Shown in pieces: positions 6,117-13,592 of a stretch of DNA of 64,000 nucleotides (positions are counted from its first letter, which is position 1; the number at the start of each line of letters is the position of its first letter). The notes below the pieces were generated by a model that saw only the letters and a program-made list of their open reading frames with translations, made no database searches and was not told the origin of the DNA. The translations under genes and the position numbers were made by a program. Where the stretch lies: positions 1 through 64,000 of the forward strand of contig CP138355.1 of NCBI GenBank assembly GCA_033584155.1, read 5' to 3'. This DNA is from Candidatus Electrothrix scaldis. Lineage in GTDB: Bacteria; Desulfobacterota; Desulfobulbia; Desulfobulbales; Desulfobulbaceae.

Positions 6117-9041
6117 TTACAGCCCAAGGATATCATCAAAGAGCTCAGCATGGGCCTTGATCTTCTCGCCACTGCCAATCGTTGCCCGAACGCCCTTGCT
6201 GCTGAGGTTCTCCAACAACGAGGCATAGGAACGCATATCCTCCACCTCCGTATCAATCACCCGACCAATCCGCTCCTGCTTATACTCCGGTGTAATCGCG
6301 CAAAGGTACTCATTTCGGGCCGCAAGCCCCTGCACTGCCGGGGACTGGAGTGGGTTCAAGGTACCGTAGGTCCCGATGATGAGCTGATCCAGCTTTTCCC
6401 GGCTGAGCTCCAGCTTGCTCACTGCATCGGCAATGGCATCATAGGCGGCATAGGTCTTGCTTACCTGGGGATCACGATAGCTGACCAGGGCAACATTACC
6501 TGTCAGTTGATGGAGCTGGACAAAACAGCCATAGGCACCACCCAGCTGCCGGACCGTATTCCAGAGGTAATCACGAGACAACCAGGTCTTGAGTACCTCA
6601 AAATCGCCTCGATATTGCTCCAGCTCAGTAAACAGGCTGCATCCCTGCACGTTATAGACCACATCAGCAGAGGTGGTGAAGGCTTGATTGGCAGGGAATG
6701 GAGGAAACTCTACATCCTCAAATGAAGGTCGGGTTCCCTTCAGAGAAGCACGCAAGGTCTTTGTGCTTTCCTGGATCGTCCCAATATCCTGAAGCGAACC
6801 TGTCACAGCGACCTTGAGATATTCGGGCTGAAAGACCTGAGAGCGCAGGGTTTCAAGACGGGCAAGAAAGGCATCTTCCTGCTCATCATAAGCAGCAACC
6901 AGTTCCTTCAGCTTCAGGTATGAGGTCACGCCGTGGACATGCTCGTTGATCATCCCGGATCGACTCAGCTGGGCCAAGACCCTGGAGGCAGCCAGATTAT
7001 AGCCCTCGCTCTGGACCGTATGCTCTGCCCAGGTGAACTCCCGCAGGACAATTTCCCTGATGCGCTGCCGATTGGTCAAATCCAGATCCGCAAAGACCTC
7101 AGTAACCAACTCCAGGGCCTTAGGCAGATAATTGGACAGAGCCTTCACCTGAATCCAGAGGACAGGTTGCAGGGTTTCCGGTGCATTCATATGCTGATAG
7201 GTAGCAAAGGAATGACTGAAGCCCCCGGTACAGATATTGATATCCTTGGCAAAACGCATATAGTCACGGGAGCCGGTACCGATCTCCGTGGCAATGGTGG
7301 CAAAAAGGTCAAGCCAGGGCAACAGCTCCACAGAAATGGCCGAGCAATCCAAACCGATCTGCACATAAGCAATGGCATTGGTGTCCAGCTCATTGGCAAT
7401 GCAGGTCACTTCATTATAATCCGCGACCTTTGCCCGGAGGAAATCAGGTTTCCGGTCCAGATCCTGGCGGGAGAGGCGAGGCAGCAGGGCCAGGGTTTCC
7501 TCGGAATTCGGGGTCTGCTGGAGCTGCATGAGTTCCTGGGTATTGGCAATCAGGGCTGCTGTCTTTTCCTGATCAAGGGTCTGCTCATAGGCAGCCAGGC
7601 GCTGCTGCTCTTTCTCCGCAGTCCGGGCTGCCTTTTCCGGGTCCGGGGACAGGGTCACCGCAACAAAGGCAGAATTCTCCAGGAGCTCCTTACGGATAAG
7701 CTCTTCAAAATACTTTTCTTCCAGGGCCTTTTTTCGAATCGAGGCAAAAAGATCCTCAATGGCCAGGGCCTCAAAGGGATCAGAACCATGCTTCAGGGCA
7801 GGCAGGGACTTACTGATGAGATCCAGGCCTCGCTGGGCCTTGGTCAGGTCCTCCCGAAAGGCGAACTCATACTTATTCAACTCCGACAGGACCAGATCCC
7901 GGTCAATCCCCTGTTCAACAATCTCACTTAGGGTCTGGCGATACAATTCAAGAAAACTATCCCGCTTATCAGGCTCAGAACCGGCCAGATAGGTCATCAT
8001 AAAGGTCTTATAACAGGAATCCGCAAGAAAGAGCCCGCCGAAATCCCGGCACAGGCCAGCCTCGACAATGGCCTTTTTCAAGGGAGAGGCATCAGAATTA
8101 TAGAGAATATTGGCAATAATCTGAAAGGCGGTATTCTGCTGCCGATCAAGTACCGTGCCCACGGCTGTGCCCACAGCCAGATAGGTCTTGCCGCTTAGGT
8201 CGCTGCCTGGCTGCACAGCATAACCATCCTCGATAAAGACCGGCTCCGAGATATCCTCGCCTGGGACAATCTCGGCCTTGGCACCAGGGGCATCGTAAGA
8301 GGAAAGGAAGTTGTCCTGGACCGCAGCCAGCTCCTGCTCCAGCTCTGCATCACCATAGAAAAAGAGCATTCCGTTGGAAGGATGGTAATGCTTGCGATGG
8401 AACGCAACAAATTGCTCATAGGTCAGATCAGGAATCACGGAAGGATCACCGCCAGACTCATGGGCATAGGTGGAGCCGGGCATCAGGCCGCCAAAGGTAT
8501 GGTGGAAAATGGAGCGAATGGGATCGGAAAAGGCCCCTTTCATCTCGTTCAGCACCACGCCCTGGAGTTCCAACGGGGCGTCTTCGGACTCCTTATGATA
8601 ATGCCAGCCTTCCTGCTCAAAGGTGCTGCGCGGAATCAATGGGTTCAGGACCACATCGCAATAGACATCCATGATATTAAAATATTCCGTCACATTGCGA
8701 CTGGCAAAGGGGTACCAGGTGGTGTCGGAACCGGTCATAGCATTGAGGAAGGTGGTCAAGCCACCCTTATTGATCTCCCCGAACACATCATGGACCGGAT
8801 ATTTTTTCGATCCCATAAGTACGGCATGCTCCAGGATATGGGCAACACCAGTGGAATCCTCCGGCACGGTCTGAAAGGTGAAGCAGAAGGTCTTATTGGG
8901 ATCCGCGTTCTTTATGGCCAGGGCTGGCGTGCCGAGAACCTCGTGCTCAAAGAGATAGACATCGGAATGAATATCAGCAACATGCTCTTTTCTTCGCAGG
9001 ATGAATCCGTGGTAGATGGAACCGGGAGTGAAATCTGTCAT
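6117..9041 (-). CDS. M16C family zinc metallopeptidase (presequence-protease type)
   Basis: A 974-residue protease of the insulinase/pitrilysin superfamily. The inverted zinc motif HxxEH is intact as H68-I-L-E71-H72 (VAHILEHAVLMGSKKYP), with the downstream glutamate expected in the LQGVVLNEMKGAF stretch. Length and architecture match the PreP/SYPC subgroup: an active N-terminal M16 domain, the M16C-associated middle region (about 470-700), and a second, inactive M16-like half. Such enzymes degrade unfolded peptides of about 10-65 residues. No signal peptide is seen, so it is probably cytoplasmic. It is followed on the same strand by nothing co-oriented, and dtd lies upstream with 69 bases between. 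Confidence 0.93.
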   Translation of the reverse strand: MTDFTPGSIYHGFILRRKEHVADIHSDVYLFEHEVLGTPALAIKNADPNKTFCFTFQTVPEDSTGVAHILEHAVLMGSKKYPVHDVFGEINKGGLTTFLNAMTGSDTTWYPFASRNVTEYFNIMDVYCDVVLNPLIPRSTFEQEGWHYHKESEDAPLELQGVVLNEMKGAFSDPIRSIFHHTFGGLMPGSTYAHESGGDPSVIPDLTYEQFVAFHRKHYHPSNGMLFFYGDAELEQELAAVQDNFLSSYDAPGAKAEIVPGEDISEPVFIEDGYAVQPGSDLSGKTYLAVGTAVGTVLDRQQNTAFQIIANILYNSDASPLKKAIVEAGLCRDFGGLFLADSCYKTFMMTYLAGSEPDKRDSFLELYRQTLSEIVEQGIDRDLVLSELNKYEFAFREDLTKAQRGLDLISKSLPALKHGSDPFEALAIEDLFASIRKKALEEKYFEELIRKELLENSAFVAVTLSPDPEKAARTAEKEQQRLAAYEQTLDQEKTAALIANTQELMQLQQTPNSEETLALLPRLSRQDLDRKPDFLRAKVADYNEVTCIANELDTNAIAYVQIGLDCSAISVELLPWLDLFATIATEIGTGSRDYMRFAKDINICTGGFSHSFATYQHMNAPETLQPVLWIQVKALSNYLPKALELVTEVFADLDLTNRQRIREIVLREFTWAEHTVQSEGYNLAASRVLAQLSRSGMINEHVHGVTSYLKLKELVAAYDEQEDAFLARLETLRSQVFQPEYLKVAVTGSLQDIGTIQESTKTLRASLKGTRPSFEDVEFPPFPANQAFTTSADVVYNVQGCSLFTELEQYRGDFEVLKTWLSRDYLWNTVRQLGGAYGCFVQLHQLTGNVALVSYRDPQVSKTYAAYDAIADAVSKLELSREKLDQLIIGTYGTLNPLQSPAVQGLAARNEYLCAITPEYKQERIGRVIDTEVEDMRSYASLLENLSSKGVRATIGSGEKIKAHAELFDDILGL

Positions 9042-9110
9042 ATGAGATCGTGTTCGGGTTGAATTGACGGGTACCGGGTAAGACCGGAAAAAAGCAACAG
9101 GTGCATTTTC

Positions 9111-9560
9111 CTAAAATTTCTTGTGAGAATCAAGCAGAATAGTGACCGGCCCGGAATTAACCAGGCTCACGTCCATCATGGCCTGAAATTCTCCGGTGGC
9201 AGTGGTGATGCCGGAATCGGCAATGACTTGAATAAACTCTTCGTACATTCGGCGAGCCTTGTCCGGGGGTGCGGCCTCAGACCAGGAGGGCCGCCGGCCT
9301 TTGCGGCAGTCGGCCAGTAGGGTGAATTGGGAAACGATGAGCATGGAACCGCCGGTATCTGTGAGGGAGTGGTTCATCTTGCCCTCCTCGTCCTCAAAGA
9401 TGCGCAGGTTGACGATCTTGTCGGCCAGCCAGGTGATGTCCTTTGGTTCATCGTCCTTATGCACGCCCAGAAGGACCAGCAGGCCTTCGCCGATGGCCCC
9501 GGTTTGTCGGTCATCTACTGTTACTTTGGCGGATGTTACTCTTTGGATTACTGCTCGCAT
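9111..9560 (-). CDS. dtd: D-aminoacyl-tRNA deacylase
   Basis: Hydrolyses D-aminoacyl-tRNA to recycle tRNA and prevent D-residue misincorporation. The 149-residue length is exact for the family. The two diagnostic motifs are present: SQFTL([12 protein letters not shown]) around residues 78-95, with the catalytic-region Ser-Gln-Phe-Thr, and the Gly-cisPro-type segment NSGPVT(ILLDS) near the C terminus. The start [15 protein letters not shown] is canonical. It shares direction with the M16 peptidase gene downstream. Confidence 0.96.
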   Translation of the reverse strand: MRAVIQRVTSAKVTVDDRQTGAIGEGLLVLLGVHKDDEPKDITWLADKIVNLRIFEDEEGKMNHSLTDTGGSMLIVSQFTLLADCRKGRRPSWSEAAPPDKARRMYEEFIQVIADSGITTATGEFQAMMDVSLVNSGPVTILLDSHKKF

Positions 9561-9590
9561 ATTATTACCGACAATATTTATTTGATAACG

Positions 9591-9944
9591 TTATTCTTTT
9601 AACGATCCATGCAAAGGCAAGGCAACAGGAACCATGAATTTCACCCTACTGGCTGATTGATTTGAATGTTTACTCTCTCCCTGTGAGCCAAGATTAAATA
9701 TTCCAGCAACAACACTAACGTTACCTTTGGTTCCCGTACCATCTTCTGCTGTAATCAAAACATCGAAATCAACAGCAACAACAGGAAGGTTATCTTTTGT
9801 TTTCGCAATTACCGATTTATGCTCTGGCTTGTTATACGTATACGGACAAACCCTACCGCCTTTACCGTCAACACGCGATTGAGCGTCAGCAATGCCTTCA
9901 ACAAGCTGAGTCAGAGTTTCTGAAATGAAGTCTTTCAGTTCCAT
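9591..9944 (-). CDS. Conserved small hypothetical protein (Trypco2-like pattern)
   Basis: A 117-residue protein. It begins MELKDFISETLTQLVEGIADAQ, continues with VVAVDFDVLITAEDG, and ends with SRVKFMVPVALP. This helix followed by paired beta strands resembles small cytosolic proteins grouped as trypsin-co-occurring domain 2, but the match is from memory and uncertain. A TTG three codons upstream (9953) is an alternative start. The ATG at 9944 is preferred because the family pattern starts there. It lies just downstream of another hypothetical gene on the same strand, at the left edge of the accessory island, and could be part of the island's defence content. Confidence 0.5.
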   Translation of the reverse strand: MELKDFISETLTQLVEGIADAQSRVDGKGGRVCPYTYNKPEHKSVIAKTKDNLPVVAVDFDVLITAEDGTGTKGNVSVVAGIFNLGSQGESKHSNQSASRVKFMVPVALPLHGSLKE

Positions 9945-9974
9945 AACGGACAATGTTTATTTTTTATAAAAAAA

Positions 9975-10484
9975 TTATTTATCTCTATCTGGATCAAAAT
10001 CCCATATCATATCTTGTATATTGCCAAAATCATATGTTGGCTTCAATTTTTCATCTATTTGAAAGAGCCCCCAATCACTTTCTATTCCCTCTTCAAAAAC
10101 AATTCCACCATCAATAAGAGAACTTATTGATCCCAAAACATCATATTGATATTCTCTAATAATTATTAAAAGATCCTTAGGGTCTACGCCCTGTTCTTTC
10201 ACCCTAACAAGAGCCGCCAATAACTCTGGCACGTCAGGATCAAGCATTTTTGAATGCAACCCTGTCTTTCCCATATACCTCTCATGTGCTTCTATATGGT
10301 CATCAAGCCAATTTTTATTGTCTTTTCTAAGTATTGCAGAAAAACACTCTCGCATAAAGACCACCTTTGATAACATAGGAGTAGGGGTTCTATACGCATC
10401 CGCCTCGTTAACGTAATAATCAATATCTTCGATACCACAATCAGCCAAAACCTTTCTCAATTTTTCTTCATCAAAATTTTTCAC
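9975..10484 (-). CDS. Hypothetical cytosolic protein
   Basis: A 169-residue acidic protein with no recognised family. It is mostly helical, with FMRECFSAILRKDNKNWLDDHIEAHERYM and LLAALVRVKEQGVDPKDLLIIIREYQYDVL as the strongest helical stretches. The frame opens 16 codons earlier, but GTG at 10484 is preceded by GGGAGAG at good spacing, which decides the start. Low GC compared with dtd and rsmE, consistent with transferred DNA. It lies between the Trypco2-like gene and the first decayed copy of the rsmE 3' end. Confidence 0.6.
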   Translation of the reverse strand: MKNFDEEKLRKVLADCGIEDIDYYVNEADAYRTPTPMLSKVVFMRECFSAILRKDNKNWLDDHIEAHERYMGKTGLHSKMLDPDVPELLAALVRVKEQGVDPKDLLIIIREYQYDVLGSISSLIDGGIVFEEGIESDWGLFQIDEKLKPTYDFGNIQDMIWDFDPDRDK

Positions 10485-10536
10485 TAATCTCTCCCTGGAA
10501 CACAATCTCCTAAATATCAATATTACCAACATCCTG

Positions 10537-10625
10537 CTATACCAGCGCCATCGCAGCCAAGGCAGCAGTCTCCGCCTGCAGGATACGCAGGCCCCAAAGA
10601 GATAGTTGTAAACTCGACCTCTCCC
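10537..10625 (-). pseudogene. Decayed copy of the rsmE 3' end (copy a)
   Basis: Minus-strand translation gives E-V-E-F-T-T-I-S-L-G-P and then, in another frame, RILQAETAALAAMAL before a stop. This matches the C-terminal EVGFATVSLGPRILRAETAALAAVVL of the intact rsmE at 20198-20932 with a frameshift at the Pro. Only about 30 codons survive, so it is a non-functional fragment. Confidence 0.75.
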
Positions 10626-10647
10626 GCAAACATATCTCTCGTATTTT

Positions 10648-10734
10648 TTAGAATCCAGTAACCAAGAGACGTTTTATGAATATTACAAGAACAACACCCA
10701 CGATAATCAGCCTGTCAACTTGTTCTTTTCTCAA
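10648..10734 (-). pseudogene. Internally deleted copy of the caspase-like gene
   Basis: A 28-codon frame. It starts at the same TTG context as the intact gene at 12228-13055 with MRKEQVDRLIIVGVVLVI, then jumps to IKRLLVTGF and a stop, equivalent to the last residues (AKRLLVSGF) of the intact copy. About 245 codons are missing, with both ends preserved in frame. It follows the HAD fragment exactly as the intact gene follows the intact HAD gene. Confidence 0.7.
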
Positions 10735-11020
10735 TATTCTTTAACTCTTCGCGCACTATTCTGGTCCAATCATCATCTGACGGCGTAATAATGATTGCAT
10801 GACAGCCTTGGAGTTCGCACTCGATTTGTACCCCCGGAAGATCATCAATCAGCACAGAAATACCAAAAAGCGCCGGGGCCTTACTGAAGTCAGAAAACTT
10901 ACTCCCCGCAACGCGATTATCATGAACCTGTTTATTCACAATACCAGCAAGTTTGATTCCCCACAAAGAAAACCACGTTTTCAGGTAAAGGGTTCCTCGT
11001 AACGAGGTCGTATAGACCAA
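10715..11020 (-). pseudogene. 3' fragment of HAD-type phosphatase gene
   Basis: The frame from YTTSLRGTLYLKTWFSLWG to EELKNIEKRTS is over 90% identical to the C-terminal two thirds of the intact HAD gene at 13036-13503. The first ~54 codons, including the catalytic DLDDT motif, are replaced by the 3' end of the unrelated gene at 11024-11974. It is therefore a broken copy, inactive as a phosphatase. It keeps the 20-base overlap with the start of the following (deleted) gene. Confidence 0.8.
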
Positions 11021-11023
11021 AAC

Positions 11024-11974
11024 TTAATCATAGATATCAACATTATACATGGCACCAGAAGTAGACAGATAGAGGTACGGGGCATACATCTCACCCAATG
11101 TTTGATCTGAAAGAGCTGAAAGGGCAATGCTTTCCTCTATGGCCTCACTGTATTCACTATCCAATTCTTGTGGTGGCACATCCCCTTTTCTGTTTTTTGT
11201 TCTTTCAATCTCCTTTTTGGACCTCTTGAGAATATCTTTAATTAACAAAAATTCTTCATCTTTATCTTTTGCTCGACGCCTCAGATAATGGGGACTGGAT
11301 TTTTCTCCGGGAATAATTTCGGTATCGATTGCCAGAGCATGCTCAATTATCTCAAGAACTTCATCGTCAGGATAGTTTCTTAATGCCGTATAGCTTGCTG
11401 CTCTGGTAATGACTGAATCCGAAGATACGCCTGCAATAATTTCTTGGCGGATATCTGGATTTTTAAACACCCTCATACCTGATAGATGAAAAATTGCCTC
11501 GTCGTCATTTCCATTCTTTTTTAAATAGTTCAAGTATGATACAGCAGCTTGAAATGCTAACGACGAATCTTGGTAAAGAATAAGATTATATAATTTCCTT
11601 TGTACTCTTTCATCTGAAACAAGGTACAAATATTTTTCAAATAACCTCGTAAAATCTTTACCTTTTAATCCTTTCAGCAGGGTAAGAGCGGATGTTTTTT
11701 TTCTAAATCCTCTATTCACTAACTTATCTAATAATGTTTTTGCATCGCTTGGTGTAGCAATTTCATAAAATCGATCTTTAACACTGTGCGGAAAGGAACC
11801 TACCAATTTTTCATACAGAAATAGCTTCATTAAAAAGGCAGACTCTTCACTTGTTCCTTTCACAGCGTTCCATTGAGCAGTGGCTTCCTCCTTGGTAATT
11901 GAAAAAGACGGTTCAGAAAATGATAAAAAACATAACGTAATTGCAACGGTAATTCCGACTACTCGCAAACTCAT
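11024..11974 (-). CDS. Secreted helical-repeat (HEAT-like) hypothetical protein
   Basis: About 316 residues. An N-terminal hydrophobic stretch (MSLRVVGITVAITLCFLSF, then SEPSFS) looks like a signal peptide. The rest is a series of paired amphipathic helices such as ALTLLKGLKGKDFTRLFEKYL, RKLYNLILYQDSSLAFQAAV and ITRAASYTALRNYPDDEVLEII. The last resembles a HEAT repeat. A conserved function cannot be assigned. The frame opens at a TTG at 12052, which would add 26 mostly hydrophobic residues; neither start has a good ribosome binding site. The low-GC gene sits between two decayed rsmE copies, and its stop abuts the breakpoint of the HAD fragment by three bases. It thus appears to have arrived by recombination that truncated that gene. 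Confidence 0.55.
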   Translation of the reverse strand: MSLRVVGITVAITLCFLSFSEPSFSITKEEATAQWNAVKGTSEESAFLMKLFLYEKLVGSFPHSVKDRFYEIATPSDAKTLLDKLVNRGFRKKTSALTLLKGLKGKDFTRLFEKYLYLVSDERVQRKLYNLILYQDSSLAFQAAVSYLNYLKKNGNDDEAIFHLSGMRVFKNPDIRQEIIAGVSSDSVITRAASYTALRNYPDDEVLEIIEHALAIDTEIIPGEKSSPHYLRRRAKDKDEEFLLIKDILKRSKKEIERTKNRKGDVPPQELDSEYSEAIEESIALSALSDQTLGEMYAPYLYLSTSGAMYNVDIYD

Positions 11975-12089
11975 AACTATATTATTGATTTTAAAGAATA
12001 TTTTTCCACCGCACATAATGCAAAACACGCCTACCACTCCGAGAAAAATCAAGCTGATTTTACTTGCTTTAACAAAAGGTTCCTTGCCC

Positions 12090-12190
12090 CGCTACTGAAC
12101 CAACATCACCGTTAGCCAAGGCAGTTGTCTCCGCCCGCAGGATACGCAGCCCCAGCAAGGTCGTTACAAACCTACCTCCTCTACATAGAC
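12090..12190 (-). pseudogene. Decayed copy of the rsmE 3' end (copy b)
   Basis: The plus-strand bases GCCAAGGCAG...TCTCCGCCCGCAGGATACGCAG...CC match the rsmE 3' end at 20250-20330. In the minus-strand frame the readable part is LRILRAETTALA, with single-base deletions breaking the frame before it. Copy b directly follows the intact caspase-like gene. Confidence 0.75.
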
Positions 12191-12227
12191 AACCTATCGA
12201 AAAGACAAAAAATACCCCAAGCTGAGC

Positions 12228-13055
12228 TCAAAAGCCTGAAACCAAGAGACGCTTTGCAGCGTTGATGCCACATTTTTGATACTTATGATAGGAAACCGCC
12301 GCTCGCTGGCGAATCTGTTCTGGAGTCTCGCGGGCAATCCACCCTTCAAGGGCACTCTCAAGCGTATATGCTTCAGGAGCCATGAACCCTGTTGTCCATA
12401 AAAGCGGATTTGCTCCTGAATGCGCAAGGGGAACAGCGAAATACTTCTGACTGAGACAAGCCAAAATAATTGCATCACGGTGTAACCTATTCTGCTGGCG
12501 CGGGTATCGGGATAAAGAGAAGTCCATCAAACCGTCATGCCCCACATACGCCAGTAGCTGCGCGCCTCCATACACATCAATTTCACGAGACGGTTCGCCT
12601 TTGCCGACAATTATCTTGTCACGCAGAGCACCTGATGCAGCATCCAGGAAATCAACAATTGCCTGTTTAATCTTGCGGCCTTGATAAGCATCAGCCACAA
12701 GATAGACATTCGGTTGTTCTTTATGACGAAAGATGCATCTCTCCAGCACTGCCGCGTCCTTCTGCTGGAGATGAGGCGGTTTAACAACTGTTGAAACTAA
12801 CTGCCAACGAGGGCTCTTTTTCAGGAATGTTTTAACCCCATACAGAGCTCCCCAATACAGATTATTCCCCGGGTCGTCACCGTTTCCCAGAGCAGGAGGC
12901 ACGGGCACAATCCCCTGATGCACATTATCACACAAAGCGACAAATACATGAATAACCCGCTGAGTTTCATCCGCAAATAGCTTTTTCGGAATATTTGTGA
13001 GTATTACAAGAACAACACCCACGATAATCAGCCTGTCAACTTGTTCTTTTCTCAA
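12228..13055 (-). CDS. Caspase-like (clan CD) protein, membrane-anchored or secreted
   Basis: A 275-residue protein of no named family that I can recall. A hydrophobic segment at about 9-20 looks like a signal or anchor. The rest suggests a caspase/C13 fold: HVFVALCDNVHQGIVPVP at 36-53, YVGHDGLMDF (candidate catalytic His173) and AIILACLSQKYF (candidate catalytic Cys200). These are followed by LLWTTGFMAPEAYTLESALEGW, a usual position for the post-catalytic strand and helix. The TTG start at 13055 overlaps the end of the HAD gene by 20 bases, implying coupled translation. Its last codons are followed by a decayed rsmE end. A second copy with an internal deletion lies at 10648-10734. The caspase assignment rests on motifs only; structure prediction would settle it. 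Confidence 0.6.
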   Translation of the reverse strand: MRKEQVDRLIIVGVVLVILTNIPKKLFADETQRVIHVFVALCDNVHQGIVPVPPALGNGDDPGNNLYWGALYGVKTFLKKSPRWQLVSTVVKPPHLQQKDAAVLERCIFRHKEQPNVYLVADAYQGRKIKQAIVDFLDAASGALRDKIIVGKGEPSREIDVYGGAQLLAYVGHDGLMDFSLSRYPRQQNRLHRDAIILACLSQKYFAVPLAHSGANPLLWTTGFMAPEAYTLESALEGWIARETPEQIRQRAAVSYHKYQKCGINAAKRLLVSGF

Positions 13056-13503
13056 TATTCTTTAACTCTTCGCGCACTATTCTGGTCCAATCATCATCTG
13101 ACGGTGCAATGATAATTGCGTGGCTGCCTTGGTGCTCACACTCGATTTGTACCCCCGGAAGATCATCAATCAGCACAGAAATACCAAAAAGCGCCGGGGC
13201 CTTACTGAAGTCAGAAAACTTGCTTCCTACAACGCGCTTATCATGAACCTGTTTATTCACAATACCAGCAAGTTTGATCCCCCACAAAGAAAACCACGTT
13301 TTCAGATAGAGCGTCCCTCGTAACGAGGTCGTATAGATCCAAACTTCATGCTCTGCTGCAAGCCCTTGCAATAGCTCAACGGCACCTGTCCGTAGCTTCT
13401 CTTTGTAGGCCAGCCCCAGCGGAAAGCCCAACCTTCGGCTCCCCGATGAAAACGGCTGCCTTGTCGGGATCAAGGTGTCATCCAAGTCGAAAGCGATTTT
13501 CAT
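13036..13503 (-). CDS. HAD-superfamily phosphatase-like protein
   Basis: A 155-residue HAD hydrolase core. It starts MKIAFDLDDTLIPTR (motif I, D7 and D9), has motif II in WIYTTSLRG, and a motif IV-like acidic pair in VLIDDLPG. There is no large cap insertion, so it may act on an exposed or macromolecular substrate. The start ATG is canonical, beginning directly at motif I. It overlaps the caspase-like gene by 20 bases. A 3' fragment of the same gene is at 10715-11020, and its first 29 codons recur in a chimera at 17838-18092. The gene pair has therefore existed in several copies. Confidence 0.8.
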   Translation of the reverse strand: MKIAFDLDDTLIPTRQPFSSGSRRLGFPLGLAYKEKLRTGAVELLQGLAAEHEVWIYTTSLRGTLYLKTWFSLWGIKLAGIVNKQVHDKRVVGSKFSDFSKAPALFGISVLIDDLPGVQIECEHQGSHAIIIAPSDDDWTRIVREELKNIEKRTS

Positions 13504-13557
13504 CTAGCGATCAAAAATAACTCCTTGCAATCGATATTATTACTGAAAAATCTATTT

Positions 13558-13587
13558 TTATCCATGCGGCCCCAAAAACCGATCACC
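13558..13587 (-). pseudogene. Cut-off 3' tail of the PstI-type endonuclease gene
   Basis: In the minus-strand frame these bases encode GDRFLGPHG and a TAA stop. Joined across the IS element they restore ...HFNGDRFLGPHG, the standard C-terminal sequence of BsuBI/PstI endonucleases. This shows the gene once ran uninterrupted to 13558. Confidence 0.85.
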
Positions 13588-13592
13588 ATTAA

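Noticed and set aside
6933-9062. Long plus-strand ORFs opposite the M16 peptidase gene (332 and 226 residues)
   Set aside because: They are antisense to a clear 974-residue gene and show no protein motifs; codon-driven shadows of a high-GC gene.
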